A DNA stretch of 64,000 nucleotides from Flavobacteriaceae bacterium (GTDB taxonomy: Bacteria > Bacteroidota > Bacteroidia > Flavobacteriales > Flavobacteriaceae). A program made the translations under genes and the position numbers. The notes beneath the pieces are model-generated. The model saw only the letters and a list, made by a program, of their open reading frames with translations. It searched no databases and was not told the DNA's origin. The DNA lies in NCBI GenBank assembly GCA_021647985.1, contig JAKITQ010000010.1:1-64000 (forward strand), in the 5' to 3' direction. The first letter of the stretch is position 1, and each line of letters starts with the position of its first letter. Positions 62,063 to 64,000 of the stretch are shown in pieces.

Positions 62063-64000
62063 TTATTTGATGTCGTTATCTTCTTCTTCTTCTTCTTTTG
62101 GTATAATAATTGTCAAGGCAGGTTTCTTTAACGTTTTTTTGTTGGCAATTTTAGATTCTAGCGATAACAATAACGAAGGTAACAATAATAAATTGGATAT
62201 CATGGCGAATAAAAGAGTTACAGAAACCAAGCCACCTAATGCTTTTGTGCCACCAAAACTAGAAATCGTAAAAACTAAAAACCCAAAAAACAATACAATG
62301 GAAGTATAAAACATACTAACTCCGGTTTCACGCAAAGCAGCATAAACAGATTTTCTAACATTCCATTTATGGAAAACCAATTCTTGTCTGTATTTGGCTA
62401 AAAAGTGTATCGTATCATCAACCGAAATTCCAAACGCAATACTAAAAACCAATATGGTTGAAGGTTTAATAGGTACACCCAAATAGCCCATTAGTCCCGC
62501 AGTAATTAGTAAAGGCAATATGTTTGGTATGAGTGATATAATAATCATTTTATAAGACCTAAACATCCAAGCCATAAACAAAGAGATCAATAAAATAGCA
62601 AGAGATAAGGATATGGCTAAATTTTTAACCAAGTAGTTTGTGCCCTTTAAAAAAACAAGAGCTTTTCCTGTTAAGGTAATATCGTAATTTTTCTTTGGAA
62701 AAACTTGTTCAATTTTATCTTGTATTCGCTGTTCGATATGCTCCATTTTTTCCGTACCAATATCTTTCATAAAAGTAGTAATCCGGGCATATTGACCAGT
62801 GGAGTCAATAAAATTTTTCAACATATTCGAATGGGTATCAGAATTTTTAGTGTAGGCGAGAATAAAGTTTTTTTCTTGCTCGGTTGGGAGTTGGTAATAT
62901 TTCGGATTTCCGTTATAAAAGGTTTGTTTTGAATATTTAACCATATTTAATATGGAGACAGATTTTGAAAGTTCGGGTATTTCATTAATTTCCTCATCCA
63001 ATTTATTCATCCGCTTTAGCGTAGATAAATTCATTACACCATTTTTCTTTTTGGTGTCAATTAAAATCTCTAAAGGCATAATACCTCCAAATTCATTTTC
63101 AAAAAACACAATATCCTTATAAAACTGTTTGCCTTTGGGCATGTCTTCAATAAGACTTCCAGAAACACGGATTGTATAAACCCCCATTATACTTACAATA
63201 ATAATGATTACTGTTGAAATATAAATAGCGATTCTATTATGTCTCACTGTATTTTCCATCCAGTTAACAATTGCATCGATCCATTTTCTTTCTAAGTGCT
63301 TTAGATGTTTTTCTTGGGGTTTATGCATGAAGCTGTAAATAATCGGAATTATTAAAATAGAAAGCACAAAAATTGCCATAATATTGATTGAGGCAATAAC
63401 TCCAAATTCATTTAATAGTTGACTATTTGTAAAAATAAAGGTTGCAAAACCAGATGCAGTTGTAATGTTGGTCATTAAAGTTGCATTTCCAATTTTAGAA
63501 ATAACACGCTGTAATGACTTGGCTTGATTGCCATGTTTTTTAACCTCTTGTTGGTATTTATTAATTAAAAAAACTGCATTCGGAACACCAATAACTATAA
63601 TCAATGGAGGGATTAATGCCATTAAAACAGAAATTTCATATTCAAACCAGCCAATAAAACCAACCGACCAAATTACACCAATACTAACAACCAATAAGGT
63701 AATAAATGTTGCCCGGTATGAACGAAAGAATAACCAAAATATCAATGAAGTAATAAATAGAGCCAGTCCCACAAAAAGGCCTATTTCGTCAATGATATTT
63801 TGGGCATTCATAGTCCGGATATAAGGCATGCCAGAAACACGTATATCTAGCCCAGTTTCTTTTTCAAATTGTTCAATGGCGGGATTTAAATCATCAAATA
63901 CAAATCGTTCACGAATTTTTGTATTTACTATTTTCTTGTCTAAATATATGGCAGTTCGTATCGTTCCAGTATTTTTATTGAATAAAAAGTTATCAAAGAA
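62063..64000 (-). CDS. RND/MMPL-family membrane exporter, 5' end beyond the window
   Basis: An ATG-initiated frame begins at 63829, but the same frame stays open to the window end and encodes credible periplasmic-domain sequence (for example [19 protein letters not shown]), so the gene is partial and starts outside. At least 645 residues are visible. Two blocks of hydrophobic helices flank a large soluble loop ([20 protein letters not shown]); the second block has [22 protein letters not shown], the MMPL/RND helix-4-type motif with its acidic pair. The C-terminus ends in a short poly-Glu tail (EEEEED). It likely exports lipids or hydrophobic compounds; the substrate is unknown. Confidence 0.85.
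   Translation of the reverse strand, partial: FFDNFLFNKNTGTIRTAIYLDKKIVNTKIRERFVFDDLNPAIEQFEKETGLDIRVSGMPYIRTMNAQNIIDEIGLFVGLALFITSLIFWLFFRSYRATFITLLVVSIGVIWSVGFIGWFEYEISVLMALIPPLIIVIGVPNAVFLINKYQQEVKKHGNQAKSLQRVISKIGNATLMTNITTASGFATFIFTNSQLLNEFGVIASINIMAIFVLSILIIPIIYSFMHKPQEKHLKHLERKWIDAIVNWMENTVRHNRIAIYISTVIIIIVSIMGVYTIRVSGSLIEDMPKGKQFYKDIVFFENEFGGIMPLEILIDTKKKNGVMNLSTLKRMNKLDEEINEIPELSKSVSILNMVKYSKQTFYNGNPKYYQLPTEQEKNFILAYTKNSDTHSNMLKNFIDSTGQYARITTFMKDIGTEKMEHIEQRIQDKIEQVFPKKNYDITLTGKALVFLKGTNYLVKNLAISLSLAILLISLFMAWMFRSYKMIIISLIPNILPLLITAGLMGYLGVPIKPSTILVFSIAFGISVDDTIHFLAKYRQELVFHKWNVRKSVYAALRETGVSMFYTSIVLFFGFLVFTISSFGGTKALGGLVSVTLLFAMISNLLLLPSLLLSLESKIANKKTLKKPALTIIIPKEEEEEDNDIK

Noticed and set aside
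62080-62100. CTT triplet run as a microsatellite
   Set aside because: It encodes the poly-Glu tail of the RND/MMPL protein and is short.

Overview
The window is about 64 kb of AT-rich DNA from a member of the Bacteroidota, most likely a marine Flavobacteriaceae. The evidence is a SusC/SusD pair, lipoproteins with short N-terminal signals, several promoters with the Bacteroidota -7 element TAnnTTTG, a mevalonate-type isoprenoid pathway, a DUF4270 lipoprotein, a membrane pyrophosphatase and the gene order prs-rplY-pth. No rRNA, CRISPR array, integrase or intact transposase was seen. One intact tRNA (Leu, anticodon CAA) is present.

Layout. (1) 0.1-15.7 kb: an AraC-type regulator faces a seven-gene minus-strand run. 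In transcription order this run is three giant VCBS/FG-GAP lipoproteins (a tandem triplication), a vanadium-haloperoxidase-like lipoprotein, a membrane 4Fe-4S protein, a membrane-anchored GyrI-like protein and a sugar-type MFS transporter. (2) 16.0-18.0 kb: a histidine kinase/response regulator pair, with tandem 20-bp repeats upstream. (3) 18.0-29.9 kb: a fructan/sucrose utilisation locus with SusD, SusC, a LacI regulator with two near-palindromic operators, a PfkB sugar kinase, a sugar porter, a cytoplasmic GH32 fructosidase and a second MFS transporter. (4) 30.0-34.8 kb: a pseudouridine synthase and isoprenoid genes (UbiA-type prenyltransferase, mevalonate kinase-like GHMP kinase, diphosphomevalonate decarboxylase). 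(5) 35.0-37.6 kb: a small MarR-centred cluster (broken thioredoxin-like gene, secreted protein, DUF2024 protein, MarR with a four-Cys tail, conserved 78-aa protein). It carries a repeated TTAGGA-N-TCCTAA-like motif. (6) 38-48.5 kb: a carboxypeptidase-like-domain protein, then a panC-panD-flippase-GYDIA kinase-flavoprotein operon on the minus strand, diverging from glycogen-synthase-like, DUF4270 and glmS genes. (7) 48.7-51.0 kb: PAP2 phosphatase and EptA-like transferase, a probable lipid A remodelling pair. (8) 51-64 kb: pth, rplY, prs, tRNA-Leu, hppA, an outer-membrane protein, rpoN, asnS, rfbA and an RND/MMPL exporter that runs off the window end.

The clearest non-standard signals are: the triplicated VCBS genes coupled to a haloperoxidase-like protein and Fe-S protein; the shared dyad motif in the MarR/thiol cluster, where a ~175-bp palindromic insertion has broken the thioredoxin-like gene; several large inverted-repeat elements, one nested in a GCCTGCC-type repeat and others inside a tRNA-Leu remnant; and paired PurR-box-like operators between susC and lacI. 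Functions given are from family recognition by eye; no searches were run.
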